This document shows positions 42,408 through 53,227 of a DNA stretch of 64,000 bases, piece after piece. This stretch comes from Mycoplana dimorpha (lineage in GTDB: Bacteria; Pseudomonadota; Alphaproteobacteria; Rhizobiales; Rhizobiaceae), in the NCBI RefSeq assembly GCF_003046475.1, contig NZ_PZZZ01000004.1, forward strand, positions 471,195-535,194. The letters are read 5' to 3'. A program made the position numbers and the translations under genes. The stretch's first letter is position 1. Every line of letters starts with the position of its first letter. The notes below the pieces were generated by a model. It did not search any database, had not been told where the DNA came from, and saw only the letters and a list, made by a program, of their open reading frames with translations.

Positions 42408-44207
42408 ATGGCCAACGTCACTGAACAGAACGGCCCCCCTGCCCCGGCGGCACCGGCAACGGAAAATCGCGGTCTCTGGTCGCAAATGATGATGATGCAG
42501 CGCATCTACCGGGAATCGCCGGTGTTCCCGTTCCTGCTCTGCACATCGATCGGCAGCGCTGCGGTCGTCGTGGCCACCGCCATCGGGCAAATCGTCCTCA
42601 ACCAGTGGAACAAGCCGTTCTACGACGCCATCGAGCGGCGCGACGTCGATGCCTTCGTCCACCAACTGCTGGTCTTTGCAGGCATCGCCAGCGTGCTTCT
42701 GCTGCTCAATGTTTCGCAGCGCTGGTTCAACCAGGAATTCCGGTTGAAGCTCCGCGAGGGGCTGACGACCGATCTGATCACCGAATGGATGCGGCCGCGC
42801 CGGGCCTTCCGGCTTGCACATGCGGGCGCGATCGGCGTCAATCCGGACCAGCGCATGCAGGAGGACGCGGGGCACCTCACCGAGCTGACCACCGACCTCG
42901 CATTCGGCCTCCTGCAATCCTCGACCCTGCTCTTCTCGTTCGTCGGAGTGCTGTGGTCACTGTCGGCGGGTTTCGTGTTCGATGTCGGCGGGCACTCCTT
43001 CGAGATCCCCGGCTACATGGTCTGGGCGGCGATGATCTATGCCGGCTCCGCGTCCTGCCTCAGCTGGCTGGTCGGTCGCCCGCTGATCGGCCTGAACAGC
43101 GAGCGCTACAATCGCGAGGCCACGCTGCGCTTCACCATGATGCGCGTCAACGAGCACATCGATTCGGTCTCGCTCGCCGGCGGCGAAGCGGGAGAGCAGC
43201 AGCGGCTGGAAAGCGACCTCGACTCGGTGCTTGACGCGATGCGCGGCATTTTTCGCGCGCAGATCAATCTCGGCTGGGTCATCGACGGCTACGGCTGGGT
43301 GACCGTCGTTGCCCCGCTCCTCGTCGCCGCCCCGGTCTACTTCGCCGGCCACATCAGTTTCGGCGGGCTGATGATGGCTGTCGGCGCCTTCAACCAGGTT
43401 CACACCTCACTGCGCTGGTTCATCGCCAATATCGGCGCGATCACCGACTGGCGGGCCACGCTCCAGCGCATCACCGATTTTCGCAGCGCGCTCGTCGGCA
43501 CCGACGCCCTCGAGGACGCCGAGGGACGCATCGAATTCCAGCTGAACGAAACCAACCGCCTGACGATCGACGGCCTGAGCGTCAATTCATCCACCGGCCG
43601 GACCCGGCTGGACGATCCGCATGTCCAGATCTCCCCCGGCGAGCGCGTCCTCATCATGGGCGACGCCGGCGCGGGCAAGACCTTGTTCTTTCGGGCGCTC
43701 GCCGGGCTCTGGCCCTGGGGCAGCGGGCGGATCGGGTTGCCGAAGGACGAGGCCGTCACCTTCCTGGCGCGAACGCCCTATCTGGCGCCCGGTAAACTGC
43801 GCGACGTGCTGTCCTATCCGAACACCGAAACGATCACCGATGCCGCTCTGGCGGAGGCGCTGTCGAAGGTCGGCATGCAACGCATAGCGCCACGGCTCGA
43901 TGAAGACGCCCGGTGGGACCGCGAACTGAACGACGAGGAGACACGCCTTGTCGCCATCGCCCGCTTGCTGCTGCAAAGGCCGCATTGGATCGTCATCGAC
44001 CAGCTGCTGGAAGTCCTTGAGGGACCGTCGCAGAGGCGGGTCCTCTCCCTGCTGCGGACAGAGCTTGCCGACGCCGCCGTGGTCGCGATCGGACGGCCGC
44101 TGCCCGACGGCCACCAGTTTTCGCGGGTGATCGAGCTGATACGGGATCAGCGCCCACCGAGGCAGCAGCAGCGCGTGAACCCGCAACTGGAGAGTACCAA
44201 GGCCTGA
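42408..44207 (+). CDS. SbmA/BacA-like ABC transporter (fused permease-ATPase) with degenerate ATPase motifs
   Basis: A 599-residue protein with an ABC_membrane_2-type membrane domain (residues 45-330, six membrane helices) and a C-terminal nucleotide-binding domain. Walker A is intact (GDAGAGKT), but the signature LSGGE is LNDEE, Walker B ends IDQ instead of IDE, and the switch His (usually GHR) is missing (AIGRPL). It may be a non-hydrolysing or peptide-uptake relative. It is preceded by GGAGG and diverges from metQ. Confidence 0.8.
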   Translation: MANVTEQNGPPAPAAPATENRGLWSQMMMMQRIYRESPVFPFLLCTSIGSAAVVVATAIGQIVLNQWNKPFYDAIERRDVDAFVHQLLVFAGIASVLLLLNVSQRWFNQEFRLKLREGLTTDLITEWMRPRRAFRLAHAGAIGVNPDQRMQEDAGHLTELTTDLAFGLLQSSTLLFSFVGVLWSLSAGFVFDVGGHSFEIPGYMVWAAMIYAGSASCLSWLVGRPLIGLNSERYNREATLRFTMMRVNEHIDSVSLAGGEAGEQQRLESDLDSVLDAMRGIFRAQINLGWVIDGYGWVTVVAPLLVAAPVYFAGHISFGGLMMAVGAFNQVHTSLRWFIANIGAITDWRATLQRITDFRSALVGTDALEDAEGRIEFQLNETNRLTIDGLSVNSSTGRTRLDDPHVQISPGERVLIMGDAGAGKTLFFRALAGLWPWGSGRIGLPKDEAVTFLARTPYLAPGKLRDVLSYPNTETITDAALAEALSKVGMQRIAPRLDEDARWDRELNDEETRLVAIARLLLQRPHWIVIDQLLEVLEGPSQRRVLSLLRTELADAAVVAIGRPLPDGHQFSRVIELIRDQRPPRQQQRVNPQLESTKA

Positions 44208-44262
44208 TGCTTGCGGCCGCCCACATGCCCTCCCCGGCGCGGTGCGGCACCATGCCGAACGC

Positions 44263-44724
44263 TCAGCGCGACGGCGCGCGCGACGCCAGCACGTTGCGGA
44301 TCGAAAAGCTGGAATGGATGCGCAGCACCCCCGGCAGCTTCGCCAGGATCTCCTTGTGGATCCGCTCGAAATCGCCGGCATTCTCCACTTCGACCCGCAG
44401 CAGGTAGTCCGACCCGCCGGTCATCAGGTAGCACTCCTGGATCTCCGGATGGCGGCGAACGGCCGATTCGAAGCGGTTCAGGTGCTCCTCGGTCTGGCGC
44501 TCGAGCGTGATGTTGATGATGACGGCGATCGGGGTCCCGCCCTCCGAGCTGCCGACGAGCGCCGTATAGCCGCGGATGACGCCGGACTGCTCGAGCAGGC
44601 TGATCCGCCGCAGGCAGGCTGACGGTGACAAGCCGACCTCCTCGGCGAGCTTCGCATTGGTGATGCGCGCATTCAGCCGCAGCAGGCGGATGATGTTGCG
44701 GTCGATCGAGTCCAGCCCCTTCAT
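44263..44724 (-). CDS. Lrp/AsnC-family regulator, likely of D-alanine metabolism
   Basis: A 153-residue Lrp-type regulator: HTH (RLNARITNAKLAEEVGLSPSACLRRISLLEQSGVI) followed by the RAM ligand domain. I use ATG 44724 with GGAAGA upstream. It is divergent from alr-dadA, an arrangement typical of a local DadR-like activator responding to alanine. Confidence 0.88.
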   Translation of the reverse strand: MKGLDSIDRNIIRLLRLNARITNAKLAEEVGLSPSACLRRISLLEQSGVIRGYTALVGSSEGGTPIAVIINITLERQTEEHLNRFESAVRRHPEIQECYLMTGGSDYLLRVEVENAGDFERIHKEILAKLPGVLRIHSSFSIRNVLASRAPSR

Positions 44725-44849
44725 GCAGAATCTTCCATTTTCTCGCACGATATGCGGCGAATTATCGAAAGATGAAATAACAGAGCAACAATTCGAATGA
44801 AAGCGCCCGATTGTTTCAATAGCTTATCTCCACTGTCGGGAGGGCGGCA

Positions 44850-45968
44850 TTGAACACACATCCACGCGAAATCATCGGGCGCGAAGGCGCCTCTGGATAT
44901 CTCTCCATCGATCTGCAAGCGTTGCGCCGCAACTATCTGCTGCTGGCCGAGCGCACGGCGCCCGTGCCGGTGGCGGCGGTGGTCAAGGCGAATGCCTACG
45001 GCCTCGACGCCGCCCGCGTCGCGCCGGTGCTTCACGAGGCCGGCTGCCGCGATTTCTTCGTCGCCCATATCGGCGAGGCACTGCAGCTGGAGCCGCTGCT
45101 TCCCGCTGACGTCCGGATCTTCGTGCTGAACGGCCTGCAGCCGGGTGCCGAGGACGTCTGTGCAGCCAAGGGCATCATTCCGGTGCTGAACTGCCTTGAG
45201 CAGGTGGAGAACTGGGCGCGAACCGCCAGGGATCGTCGAAGCCGCCGCCCGGCGCTGCTGCAGATCGACAGCGGCATGTCGCGGCTCGGCCTGCCGCCGG
45301 AGGAAGTGACGGCTGTCGCGGCCGATCCCGCCCTGCTCGAGAACATCGAACTGCTCTATCTGATGAGCCACCTGGCGAGCGGCGACGAAACGGAAAGCCC
45401 CCAGAACACCGACCAGCTCGCGGTGCTTCGACAGGTCTCCGCCCTGTTCCCGGACCTGCCGCTCTGCTTCGCCAATTCCGGCGGCATCTTCCTCGGGCCC
45501 GAGTTCCACGGCGCGTTGGCGCGGCCGGGGATCGCCCTTTACGGCGGGGTGCCGACGGATGCGCCCGACAATCCGATGCGGCCGGTCGTGCGGCTCGACG
45601 TGCGCGTCGTCCAGACGCGCACCGTGCCGGCCGGCACCCGCGTCGGCTATGGCGGCGCCCATATCACCACGGCCGAGACGCGGCTTGCGACCATCGCCGC
45701 CGGTTACGCCGACGGCCTGCCGCGCAGCCTCAGCCATCGTGGGGCCGCCTACTACGCCGGGACGCGCCTGCCGATCGTCGGGCGCGTATCGATGGACAGC
45801 ATCACCATCGACGTCACCGCACTGCCGCCCGGCACGCTGAAACTCGGCAGTCTCGTCGAGCTCATCGGCCCGCACCAGCCGCTGGAGGCGATCGCCGCCG
45901 ACGCCGGCACGATATCCTACGAGATCCTGACGGGCCTCGGGAACCGATACCACCGCGAATACCGCTGA
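44850..45968 (+). CDS. alr: Alanine racemase
   Basis: A 372-residue PLP enzyme interconverting L- and D-alanine. The PLP lysine is in AVVKANAYGLD, the catalytic tyrosine region in RVGYGGAH, and RVSMDSITIDVT is present. It begins at TTG (44850) after GGGAGG. With dadA downstream it forms a catabolic racemase-dehydrogenase pair (DadX type). Confidence 0.93.
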   Translation: MNTHPREIIGREGASGYLSIDLQALRRNYLLLAERTAPVPVAAVVKANAYGLDAARVAPVLHEAGCRDFFVAHIGEALQLEPLLPADVRIFVLNGLQPGAEDVCAAKGIIPVLNCLEQVENWARTARDRRSRRPALLQIDSGMSRLGLPPEEVTAVAADPALLENIELLYLMSHLASGDETESPQNTDQLAVLRQVSALFPDLPLCFANSGGIFLGPEFHGALARPGIALYGGVPTDAPDNPMRPVVRLDVRVVQTRTVPAGTRVGYGGAHITTAETRLATIAAGYADGLPRSLSHRGAAYYAGTRLPIVGRVSMDSITIDVTALPPGTLKLGSLVELIGPHQPLEAIAADAGTISYEILTGLGNRYHREYR

Positions 45969-46001
45969 TCCAACAGGCGTTTATCGATCCATGGGGCAAT
46001 C

Positions 46002-47252
46002 ATGAAAATCACCGTTCTCGGCGCCGGCGTCATCGGCGTGACCACCGCTTACTATCTCGCCAAGGCCGGCCATGAGGTGACCGTCCTCGACCGCCAGCCC
46101 GGTCCGGCGCTGGAGACGAGCTTCGCCAATGCCGGCGAGATCTCGCCGGGCTACGCCTCGCCTTGGGCGGCGCCGGGCATTCCGCAGAAGGCGGTGAAGT
46201 GGCTGTTCATGAAGCACGCGCCGCTGATCATCCGGCCGATGGCCGACGCCGCCACCTGGCGCTGGATGATGTCGATGCTGGCCAACTGCACCAGCGCCCG
46301 CTACGCCACCAACAAGGGGCGCATGGTGCGCCTTGCCGAGTACAGCCGCGACTGCCTGATCGCGCTCCGCCAGGAAACCGGCATCGCCTACGACCATCGC
46401 ACCCAGGGCACGCTGCAGCTGTTCCGCACCCAGAAGCAGCTCGACGGCATCGGCAAGGACATCGAGGTGCTGCGTGCCGACGGCGTGCCGTTCGAGGTGC
46501 TCGATCCGGCGGGCTGCATCGCCGCGGAACCGGGGCTGGCCCGGGTGCGGGAAAAATTCGTCGGCGGCCTGCGCCTGCCCAATGACGAGACGGGCGACTG
46601 CTTCAAGTTCACCAACATATTGCAGGGGCACGCCGAGGCGCTCGGCGTCACCTTCCGGTTCGGCGTCGACATCCGCCGCCTGAAGCGCATCGGCGACCGT
46701 ATCGTTGCGGTGGAGACCGCCGACGGCCTGGTTGAATCCGACGCGTTCGTGGCCGCGCTCGGCAGCTATACGCCCGCCCTCATCGCCCCGCTCGGGCTGA
46801 AGGCGCCGATCTATCCGGTGAAGGGCTACTCGATCACCGTGCCGATCGTCGACGAGAGCCGCGCGCCGGTCTCCACCATCATGGACGAAACCTTCAAGAT
46901 CGCCATCACCCGGCTCGGCGACCGCATCCGCGTCGGCGGCATGGCCGAGATCGCCGGCTTCAGCGACGACCTGCCCGCCGCCCGCCGCGCCACGCTGGAA
47001 CATTCGGTGGAGGACCTGTTCGGCGGCGCCGGCGACCAGTCGAAGGCGACCTTCTGGTCGGGCCTGCGGCCGATGACGCCGGACGGCACGCCGGTCGTCG
47101 GCGGCACCTCGATCAAGAACCTCTTCATCAACTCCGGCCACGGCACGCTCGGCTGGACGATGGCCTGCGGCTCCGGGCGCGTGCTCGCCGATCTCGTCAG
47201 CGGCCGCAAGCCGGAAATCGAAGCGAGCGATCTCGCCCTCAGCCGCTACTGA
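46002..47252 (+). CDS. dadA: D-amino acid dehydrogenase small subunit
   Basis: A 416-residue FAD-dependent DadA ([48 protein letters not shown]-terminal [20 protein letters not shown]). It oxidises D-alanine to pyruvate, passing electrons to the respiratory chain. It lies 33 nt after alr and is ended by a palindromic element. Confidence 0.93.
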   Translation: MKITVLGAGVIGVTTAYYLAKAGHEVTVLDRQPGPALETSFANAGEISPGYASPWAAPGIPQKAVKWLFMKHAPLIIRPMADAATWRWMMSMLANCTSARYATNKGRMVRLAEYSRDCLIALRQETGIAYDHRTQGTLQLFRTQKQLDGIGKDIEVLRADGVPFEVLDPAGCIAAEPGLARVREKFVGGLRLPNDETGDCFKFTNILQGHAEALGVTFRFGVDIRRLKRIGDRIVAVETADGLVESDAFVAALGSYTPALIAPLGLKAPIYPVKGYSITVPIVDESRAPVSTIMDETFKIAITRLGDRIRVGGMAEIAGFSDDLPAARRATLEHSVEDLFGGAGDQSKATFWSGLRPMTPDGTPVVGGTSIKNLFINSGHGTLGWTMACGSGRVLADLVSGRKPEIEASDLALSRY

Positions 47253-47286
47253 GCCTTACAGCTGAACGCCCGATCGTCTTGGCCCA

Positions 47287-47306
47287 TCTCCCCGCAGGCG
47301 GGGAGA
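47287..47306. repeat. Palindromic intergenic element between convergent genes
   Basis: TCTCCCCGC-ag-GCGGGGAGA is a perfect 9-bp stem between dadA and the RND gene and resembles the hairpin at 1896-1914. It probably acts as a terminator for one or both genes. Confidence 0.65.
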
Positions 47307-47362
47307 CGGGGTGCGCCCCTGCCCCGGCGCGGATCGCCGCCGCCGTCTTCACTGCCGGGCGG

Positions 47363-50300
47363 CTATTGCGCGGCCTCGTCGTGGGCTGCGATCTCGTCGG
47401 TCCTGGGCGGCTCTTCGGCTACGGGCTGGCCAATGCCGAAAAGGCGGTGGGCCCGCTCGCGCAGCCTCTGGAAGACGACGTACAGTGACGGGATAAGGAA
47501 GATCCCGATCATCGAGGCGGCCAGCATGCCGCCGGCGACACCGGTGCCCACCGCCCTGCGGCTGAGCATGCCTGCGCCCTGCGCCGTCACCAGCGGAATG
47601 AGCCCGGCGATGAAGGCGATGCTCGTCATCATGACGGCGCGGAAGCGCGTGCGCGCGCCCTCGACGGCGGCATCGAAGATGGGCTCGCCCCGCTCCCGCC
47701 GGAACTTTGCGAACTCCACGATCAGGATCGCATTCTTCGAGGCGAGCGCGATCAGCACCACAAGCCCGATCTGCGCGTAGATGTCGAATGACAGGTGAGC
47801 CACGAGGATCGACACGAGCGCGCCGGCTACGCCGACGATGACCGACAGCAGCACCGGAACCGGGATCGTCCAGCTCTCGTAGAGGGCGACCAGGAAGAGG
47901 TAGGCAAACAGCACGGCAAGCGCGAGGATCACCGTCGTCTTCCCTGCGGCCTCCAGTTCCTGCAGCGCGGTGCCGGTCCACTCGTAGCTATAGCCGGCGG
48001 GCAGCGTCGCCGCCGATATGGCTTCCATGGCTGCAAGGGCCTGCCCCGACGAGACACCCGGCGCCGGCTGGCCGTTCAGCGTGATCGAGCGATAGTTGTT
48101 GTAGCGCACGATCGATTGGGGACCGACGATGTACTCCACCCGCGCCACCGATGCGACCGGGACCATTTCGCCGGCCGCGTTTCGCACATGCAGCCGCCTG
48201 ATATCGTCCACCGAGCGACGATCCGCCTGCGCGGCCTGCATCGTTACGCGCCAGCTGCGGCCGTACAGGTTGAAGTCGTTGACGTAATAGGATCCGAGCG
48301 TGCCTTGCAGGGTTGCGAACAGATCGCTCACCGAAACGCCGAGCGCCTGCAGGCGGTCGCGGTCGAGTGACAGGTACAGCTGCGGCGAGCTCGCCGAATA
48401 GGTGGTGAACGTCGGACCCAGCAGGGGACTCTGGTTGGCGGCAATGATCAGCCCGCGCGCCGTCGCCGCGAGATCCGCCGGCGAGCGGCCCTGGGTGTCG
48501 AGCAGCTGGTACTCGAAGCCGGACCCCGTGCCGAGGCCCAGGATCGGCGGCAGGTTGAAGGCGAAGATCTGGGCGTCGCGGATCGCCGATCCCCTTGCCA
48601 TCGTGGTCGCGACCGCCGCATCGACGGAGGCGGCCGCGCTCTCGCGCTCGGCAAACGGCTTCATCGTCACGATGGCAAAGCCGCTGTTGGACTTGGAGAG
48701 CCCGTCGAGGAAGCTGTAGCCGACGACGGTGGTCACCTTCGCGACCCCTTCGATCTCGCCGAGCATCGTCTCGACCCGCTTGACGATCGCGTCGGTGCGG
48801 TTGACGGAGGCGCCTTCCGGCAAGCGGATTTCGACGAAGTAGGCTCCCTGGTCCTCACTCGGCAGGAAACCGGTCGGGACGATGCGGAACAGCCACCCGG
48901 CTGCGCCGGCAGCGACCGCGAGCAGCAGAAGCCCGATGATCGCCCGCCGCGCGATAAGGCCCGCCACGAACACGTAGCCGTCGCGGCCGCGATCGATGCC
49001 GCGCGAAATCCAGCCGAGTATGCCGCGCTTCGGGCCATGATGCGGCTTCAGCAGGATGGCGCACAGCGCCGGGCTGAGCGTCAGCGCGTTGATGGCCGAA
49101 AGCACCATCGACACCGAGACCGCCACGGCGAACTGCTGGAACAGCTGGCCGCTGAGGCCGGGGATAAAGGCGACCGGCACGAACACGGACAGAAGCACGA
49201 GGGTGATCGCGACGATCGCGCCGGTGATCTCGCCCATGGCGAGGCGGGCCGCCTCGGCAGCCACCATTCCGGGGTTCTCCTCCATGACGCGTTCGACGTT
49301 TTCCACCACCACGATCGCGTCGTCGACGACGATGCCGATCGCCAGAACCAGCGCCAGCAGCGAAATGGTGTTGAGCGAGAAGCCGATCGCGAGAATGACG
49401 GCGAAGGTACCGATCAGCGCGACCGGAACCGCGATCAGCGGGATCAGCGCCGCCCGCCAATCGCCGAGGAACAGGAACACGACGATGATGACGAGGATGA
49501 AGGCTTCGATCAGCGTGTGCATCACGTTGTCGACGCTGGCCTGGACGAACTGCCCGGTGTCGTAGGCGACGTCATAGGTCAGGCCTTCCGGAAAGTTCTT
49601 CGACAGGCGCGCCATCGCTTCGTTGACGCCGCGCGCGGCGTTGAGGGCGTTGGCCCCCGGCGCCTGGAAGGTGCCGATCATCGCGACGGGCTTGCCGTTG
49701 AAGCGCGAGAACGAATCCGCGCTCGCCGCGCCGAGTTCCACCCTGGCGACGTCGCGCAGCCGCACGAACGAGCCGTCCGGCTCGGCGCGAAGCACGATGT
49801 TTTCGAACTGGGCCGGATCGGTCAGCCGGCCCTGGGTCTGCAGGTTGAGCTGGAACAGCGGGTCGTCGGTCATCGGCTGGGCACCGATGCGACCGATCGC
49901 GGCCTGAACGTTCTGCGCCCGCAACGCGTTGATCACGTCCGTCGGCGTCAGCTTCAGGCTCGTCATGCGATCGACGTTGAGCACGATCCGCATGGAATAG
50001 TCCTGGGCGCCGAACAGCGTCGCGTCGCCGACGCCCCGAACACGCTTGATCGTGTCGAGCACGTTGATGGTCGCATAGTTCGACAGGAACAGGTTGTCGA
50101 AGTCCTTGTCCTTGCCGTAGATCGAGATGACCTGCATCAGCGCCGAGGATTTCTTCTGCACGCTGACGCCGCTCTGCTTGACCTCCGCCGGCAGGCCGGC
50201 CTCGGCGAGTGCGACGCGGTTCTGGACGTTGACGGTGGCGATATCGGGATCGGTGCCCACCGCAAAGGTGACGGTGAGGTTGTAGGAGCCGTCCGCGCCG

Positions 50301-50548
50301 CTCGTCGATTTCATGTAGAGCATGTTGTCGACGCCGACGACCTTGGCCTCGATCGGCTGCGCGACGGTACTCTCGACCACTTCCGCGCCCGCGCCCGGAT
50401 AGCTTGCGGTGACGCTGATCTGCGGCGGGACGATGTCGGGGAACTGCGCGACCGGCAGCTGCGTCAGCGCGATCACGCCGGCGAGCGTGAGCACGATCGA
50501 GATGACGGCGGCGAAACGCGGCCGATCGATGAAGATCTCGGAGAGCAT
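47363..50548 (-). CDS. RND multidrug efflux inner-membrane transporter (AcrB/HAE1 type)
   Basis: A 1061-residue RND pump with 12 membrane helices and two large periplasmic loops. Opening [28 protein letters not shown], the proton-relay DD in [18 protein letters not shown] (helix 4), and the Lys in [12 protein letters not shown] (helix 10) are all present. It is 3 nt after its membrane fusion protein gene. Substrate range unknown. Confidence 0.93.
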   Translation of the reverse strand: MLSEIFIDRPRFAAVISIVLTLAGVIALTQLPVAQFPDIVPPQISVTASYPGAGAEVVESTVAQPIEAKVVGVDNMLYMKSTSGADGSYNLTVTFAVGTDPDIATVNVQNRVALAEAGLPAEVKQSGVSVQKKSSALMQVISIYGKDKDFDNLFLSNYATINVLDTIKRVRGVGDATLFGAQDYSMRIVLNVDRMTSLKLTPTDVINALRAQNVQAAIGRIGAQPMTDDPLFQLNLQTQGRLTDPAQFENIVLRAEPDGSFVRLRDVARVELGAASADSFSRFNGKPVAMIGTFQAPGANALNAARGVNEAMARLSKNFPEGLTYDVAYDTGQFVQASVDNVMHTLIEAFILVIIVVFLFLGDWRAALIPLIAVPVALIGTFAVILAIGFSLNTISLLALVLAIGIVVDDAIVVVENVERVMEENPGMVAAEAARLAMGEITGAIVAITLVLLSVFVPVAFIPGLSGQLFQQFAVAVSVSMVLSAINALTLSPALCAILLKPHHGPKRGILGWISRGIDRGRDGYVFVAGLIARRAIIGLLLLAVAAGAAGWLFRIVPTGFLPSEDQGAYFVEIRLPEGASVNRTDAIVKRVETMLGEIEGVAKVTTVVGYSFLDGLSKSNSGFAIVTMKPFAERESAAASVDAAVATTMARGSAIRDAQIFAFNLPPILGLGTGSGFEYQLLDTQGRSPADLAATARGLIIAANQSPLLGPTFTTYSASSPQLYLSLDRDRLQALGVSVSDLFATLQGTLGSYYVNDFNLYGRSWRVTMQAAQADRRSVDDIRRLHVRNAAGEMVPVASVARVEYIVGPQSIVRYNNYRSITLNGQPAPGVSSGQALAAMEAISAATLPAGYSYEWTGTALQELEAAGKTTVILALAVLFAYLFLVALYESWTIPVPVLLSVIVGVAGALVSILVAHLSFDIYAQIGLVVLIALASKNAILIVEFAKFRRERGEPIFDAAVEGARTRFRAVMMTSIAFIAGLIPLVTAQGAGMLSRRAVGTGVAGGMLAASMIGIFLIPSLYVVFQRLRERAHRLFGIGQPVAEEPPRTDEIAAHDEAAQ

Positions 50549-50551
50549 CGC

Positions 50552-51682
50552 TCAACCACCCGCAGCCGCTGCGGGCGCCGCGTCGACCACGATGCCCGGC
50601 CTTACCTTGCCCACGCCTTCGGTGATCACCTGTTCGCCCTCCTTCAGTCCCGAGGCGATGACGGCGTGGCCGCGCGTCGTCCGCGCTATGTCGACACGCC
50701 GCAACTCGACCTTCGAGTCGGCCCCGACCACCATGACGAAGGCGCCCTGCTGGTCGCGCTGCACCGCCTCCTGCGGTATGGCCAGCACGTCCTGCTCGTT
50801 GGTTTGCTCGAGTGAGACGCGCACGAGGGTACCATCCAGCAGCACGCCATGAGGATTTGGAAACTCCGCTCGCACGGTGACGGTGTCTGTCCCTTGCGCC
50901 ACGTTGCTCGAGACGAAATTGACCGTGCCCTTCGAGGGATATTCCGTGCCGTCCGGCAGGATGATCCGAACATTGGCGCCGCTGGAAATCTTGCCCTCTC
51001 GAACCTCCTCACGATACGTCAACAGCAGCGATGTCGCCACCGAGAACTCCGCATACATCGGGTCGAGGCGTGTCAGCGTCGTCAACGCTCCGGCCTCGGG
51101 ACCGACGAGGGCACCGACATCGACCGCGGACAATCCGACGATACCGTCGAAGGGGGCGGTGATCCTGGTATAGGAGAGGTTCAGTTCGGCCTGGGCCTTG
51201 CTGCCGTTGAGGCGGGCAAGATCGGCTTCGGCCTTCTTCACCTGGGCTTCGGCGACATCGAGCTGCGACTGGGAGACCGTATTGCTGGCGAGCAGCCGCT
51301 TGGACCGGTCGCGCTCAATGATGGCGAGATCCCGCTGGGCCTCGGCGGCCTTGATCGAGCCCTCGATCTCCTGGACGGCGGCCCGGTAGGTGCCGTCCTC
51401 TACCTCGTAGAGCAGGCTGCCCGCCTTGACGTCCTGCCCTTCCTTGAAATTGACGCTTTCCAGGAAGCCGGAGACCCGGGCGCGAATGTCGACCTTCTGG
51501 TAGGCGACGAGCCGCCCGGTGAAGTCGGCGCTCTCGCGCAGATCCATGATCTTCGCGGGTGCGACGACGACGGCCGGGGCTTGCTGGGCGGGGGCCTGCT
51601 GGGCGTGGGCCAGGCTTGCTGCGCCGGCCGCAGCGAGCGGACCGGACGCGATTGCTAGGATCAGAACTGCCGGTAACCGCAT
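50552..51682 (-). CDS. RND efflux periplasmic adaptor (membrane fusion protein)
   Basis: A 376-residue HlyD/AcrA-type adaptor with a signal peptide (cleavage near AHA-QQ), a hairpin coiled coil (ERDRSKRLLASNTVSQSQLDVAEAQVKKAEADLARL), a barrel-sandwich domain and a beta-barrel. The ATG ending at 51682 has AGGAGG 7 nt upstream. It pairs with the pump gene downstream; no outer-membrane factor or TetR gene is within reach. Confidence 0.9.
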   Translation of the reverse strand: MRLPAVLILAIASGPLAAAGAASLAHAQQAPAQQAPAVVVAPAKIMDLRESADFTGRLVAYQKVDIRARVSGFLESVNFKEGQDVKAGSLLYEVEDGTYRAAVQEIEGSIKAAEAQRDLAIIERDRSKRLLASNTVSQSQLDVAEAQVKKAEADLARLNGSKAQAELNLSYTRITAPFDGIVGLSAVDVGALVGPEAGALTTLTRLDPMYAEFSVATSLLLTYREEVREGKISSGANVRIILPDGTEYPSKGTVNFVSSNVAQGTDTVTVRAEFPNPHGVLLDGTLVRVSLEQTNEQDVLAIPQEAVQRDQQGAFVMVVGADSKVELRRVDIARTTRGHAVIASGLKEGEQVITEGVGKVRPGIVVDAAPAAAAGG

Positions 51683-51850
51683 GCGCCATCCTCCTGAACC
51701 ATTCGGTTCGGCCCTAGCCGCAATACAGAACGCTACACTAGCCACGATGGGGGCGAATGGGAAGTCGTGCCGCGCGACCAGGCGCAGTTATTGGCCACGA
51801 CCGTCGCGGCGGCAACCGCGGCCCGCGCAACTGTCGGAGGCGGCGCGGCC

Positions 51851-52258
51851 ATGCTATCAACGCGACAGTCACATCCATGGGATCCGCCGATGAAGCTGCC
51901 GCTGCAGATTTTGTGCCTTTGCCTCGGCTGGCTCATGGTGGCCTTCGCCGTCGCCGGCATTTTCCTGCCACTGCTGCCGACCACGCCGTTCCTGCTGCTG
52001 GCCGCCGGCCTGTTTGCGCGCTCGTCGCCACGCTTCGAACAATGGCTTCTCACGCACCCGGTCTTCGGCGCGTCGCTGCGGCGCTGGCACGAGAGGGGCG
52101 CGATCTCGGTGCGCGCCAAGGCGATGGCGGCTGCGTTGATGGCGACGAGCTTCGCCCTGTTCGTAGTCTTCGGCACGCCGCGGCCGCTGGTCGCCCTGGT
52201 CGTCGCAGGTATCATGGCCCTGCCCCTGACGTTCATCCTCACCCGGCCGAACGACTGA
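51851..52258 (+). CDS. DUF454 (YbaN-like) membrane protein
   Basis: A 135-residue protein with the DUF454 pattern: two N-terminal membrane segments (LCLCLGWLMVAFAVAGIFLPLLPTTPFLLLAAGLFARSSPRF), a conserved loop (WLLTHPVFGASLRRWHERGAI) and a C-terminal hydrophobic pair. I use ATG 51851 with GGAGG upstream; ATG 51890 would also work. It is probably an inner-membrane protein of unknown role. Confidence 0.82.
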   Translation: MLSTRQSHPWDPPMKLPLQILCLCLGWLMVAFAVAGIFLPLLPTTPFLLLAAGLFARSSPRFEQWLLTHPVFGASLRRWHERGAISVRAKAMAAALMATSFALFVVFGTPRPLVALVVAGIMALPLTFILTRPND

Positions 52259-52648
52259 GCCGAGGCGATGCCCGGCTTGGCGGCCGCCGGGCCGGAGGAA
52301 GCATCTAGCGCAGTTACGGGCGCTGGGCACCAATGGCGAAATCGGACGCGCGGTCGCCTCGAACCACTCTCACCAACCGATCAACGATGCCATCGCGGCA
52401 TCGCCTGCTTCCGGTCCGAGAACGGGCTCGCCAATGCCGCCCTGCCGCCGCCCCAGCACGCTAACTGAGCCGTGCGGACCGCGTTAATTGGAACTGCAAG
52501 TTTCAAGCGCACTGTCGGCGGCTCTGCTCACGTCGTAGCCGCCGCGGCGGGGGAAAAATCAGTGATCACAAGCGCGTTACCTAAAAGGTGAGGTGACACA
52601 AAAAGCGGCGCTTTGCGTTATTCTCTGCGCAGCAGGAGGATGAAGCAG
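52259..52648. other. Intergenic region upstream of the BA14K-family gene
   Basis: Nearly 390 nt with no gene I can support. The last 150 nt include AT-rich segments (GTTAATTGGAACTGCAAG, AAAAATCAGTGATCACAAG, CACAAAAAGC) and so probably the promoter. Confidence 0.45.
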
Positions 52649-53185
52649 ATGAGAATGGCAGCAGTCGGACTTTCGCTGGCGACTGCCTTAGCCGGTGCCC
52701 TGCCGGCCCAGGCGTTTCCGTCTATTTACGCGTCGCAACTCGAAGTGCCACAGGTTCAGTTGGTGAGGGGCGGCTGGGACCACGGCGGCGGCTGGGGCGG
52801 CGGCTGGGGCCACGGCGGCGGCTGGGGCCATGGCGGCGGCTGGGGCCATGGCGGTGGCTCGGGCCATGGCGGTGGCTGGGGCGGAGGCCATTGGCACGGG
52901 CATAACCATGACGACGATTTCAATGACTACTGGCCGCTATTCGGCGGACTTGCGGCCGGGGCGATCATCGGCGGCCTCGCCGCCCAACCCTATTACGGCG
53001 GGTATTATGACGGCTATTACGGCCCAGGCTACGGCTACTATGCGCCACGGTACTATGCGCCGCCGCATTATCATAACGTCAGCAGTCACGTCGACTGGTG
53101 TTATGCCCGTTACCGCTCCTACAGGGCCTATGACAATACATATCAGCCCGTCAACGGCCCGCGACGCCAGTGCATCTCGCCGTAA
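52649..53185 (+). CDS. BA14K-family secreted protein with Gly/His/Trp repeats
   Basis: A 178-residue protein. I use ATG 52649 with AGGAGG 9 nt upstream. A signal peptide (cleavage near AQA-FP) is followed by five GGGWGHGG-type repeats, a His/Asp patch ([11 protein letters not shown]), a membrane-like segment ([16 protein letters not shown]), a Tyr/Gly-rich stretch and the BA14K C-terminus ([21 protein letters not shown]). BA14K proteins are surface proteins first described as lectin-like immunoreactive proteins in Brucella. The His-rich repeat may bind metal. Confidence 0.82.
   Translation: MRMAAVGLSLATALAGALPAQAFPSIYASQLEVPQVQLVRGGWDHGGGWGGGWGHGGGWGHGGGWGHGGGSGHGGGWGGGHWHGHNHDDDFNDYWPLFGGLAAGAIIGGLAAQPYYGGYYDGYYGPGYGYYAPRYYAPPHYHNVSSHVDWCYARYRSYRAYDNTYQPVNGPRRQCISP
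52775..52890 (+). repeat. Tandem 18-bp coding repeat in the BA14K gene
   Basis: Imperfect tandem copies of GGCGGCGGCTGGGGCCAT encode WGHGGG units. Copy number could vary between strains. Confidence 0.7.
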
Positions 53186-53227
53186 TTCGGTGGGCCGCGC
53201 CTGGAACGCAGTCGCCGCGTAACGTGA

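Noticed and set aside
49037-50815. 592-codon plus-strand frame opposite the RND genes
   Set aside because: The minus strand encodes AcrB-type helices and motifs; the plus frame is an antisense artefact.
52268-52468. 66-codon frame between the DUF454 and BA14K genes
   Set aside because: No good start site, low-complexity translation, no similarity I can name.
52775-52890. CRISPR-like array
   Set aside because: The repeats are contiguous without spacers and encode in-frame WGHGGG units of a protein.
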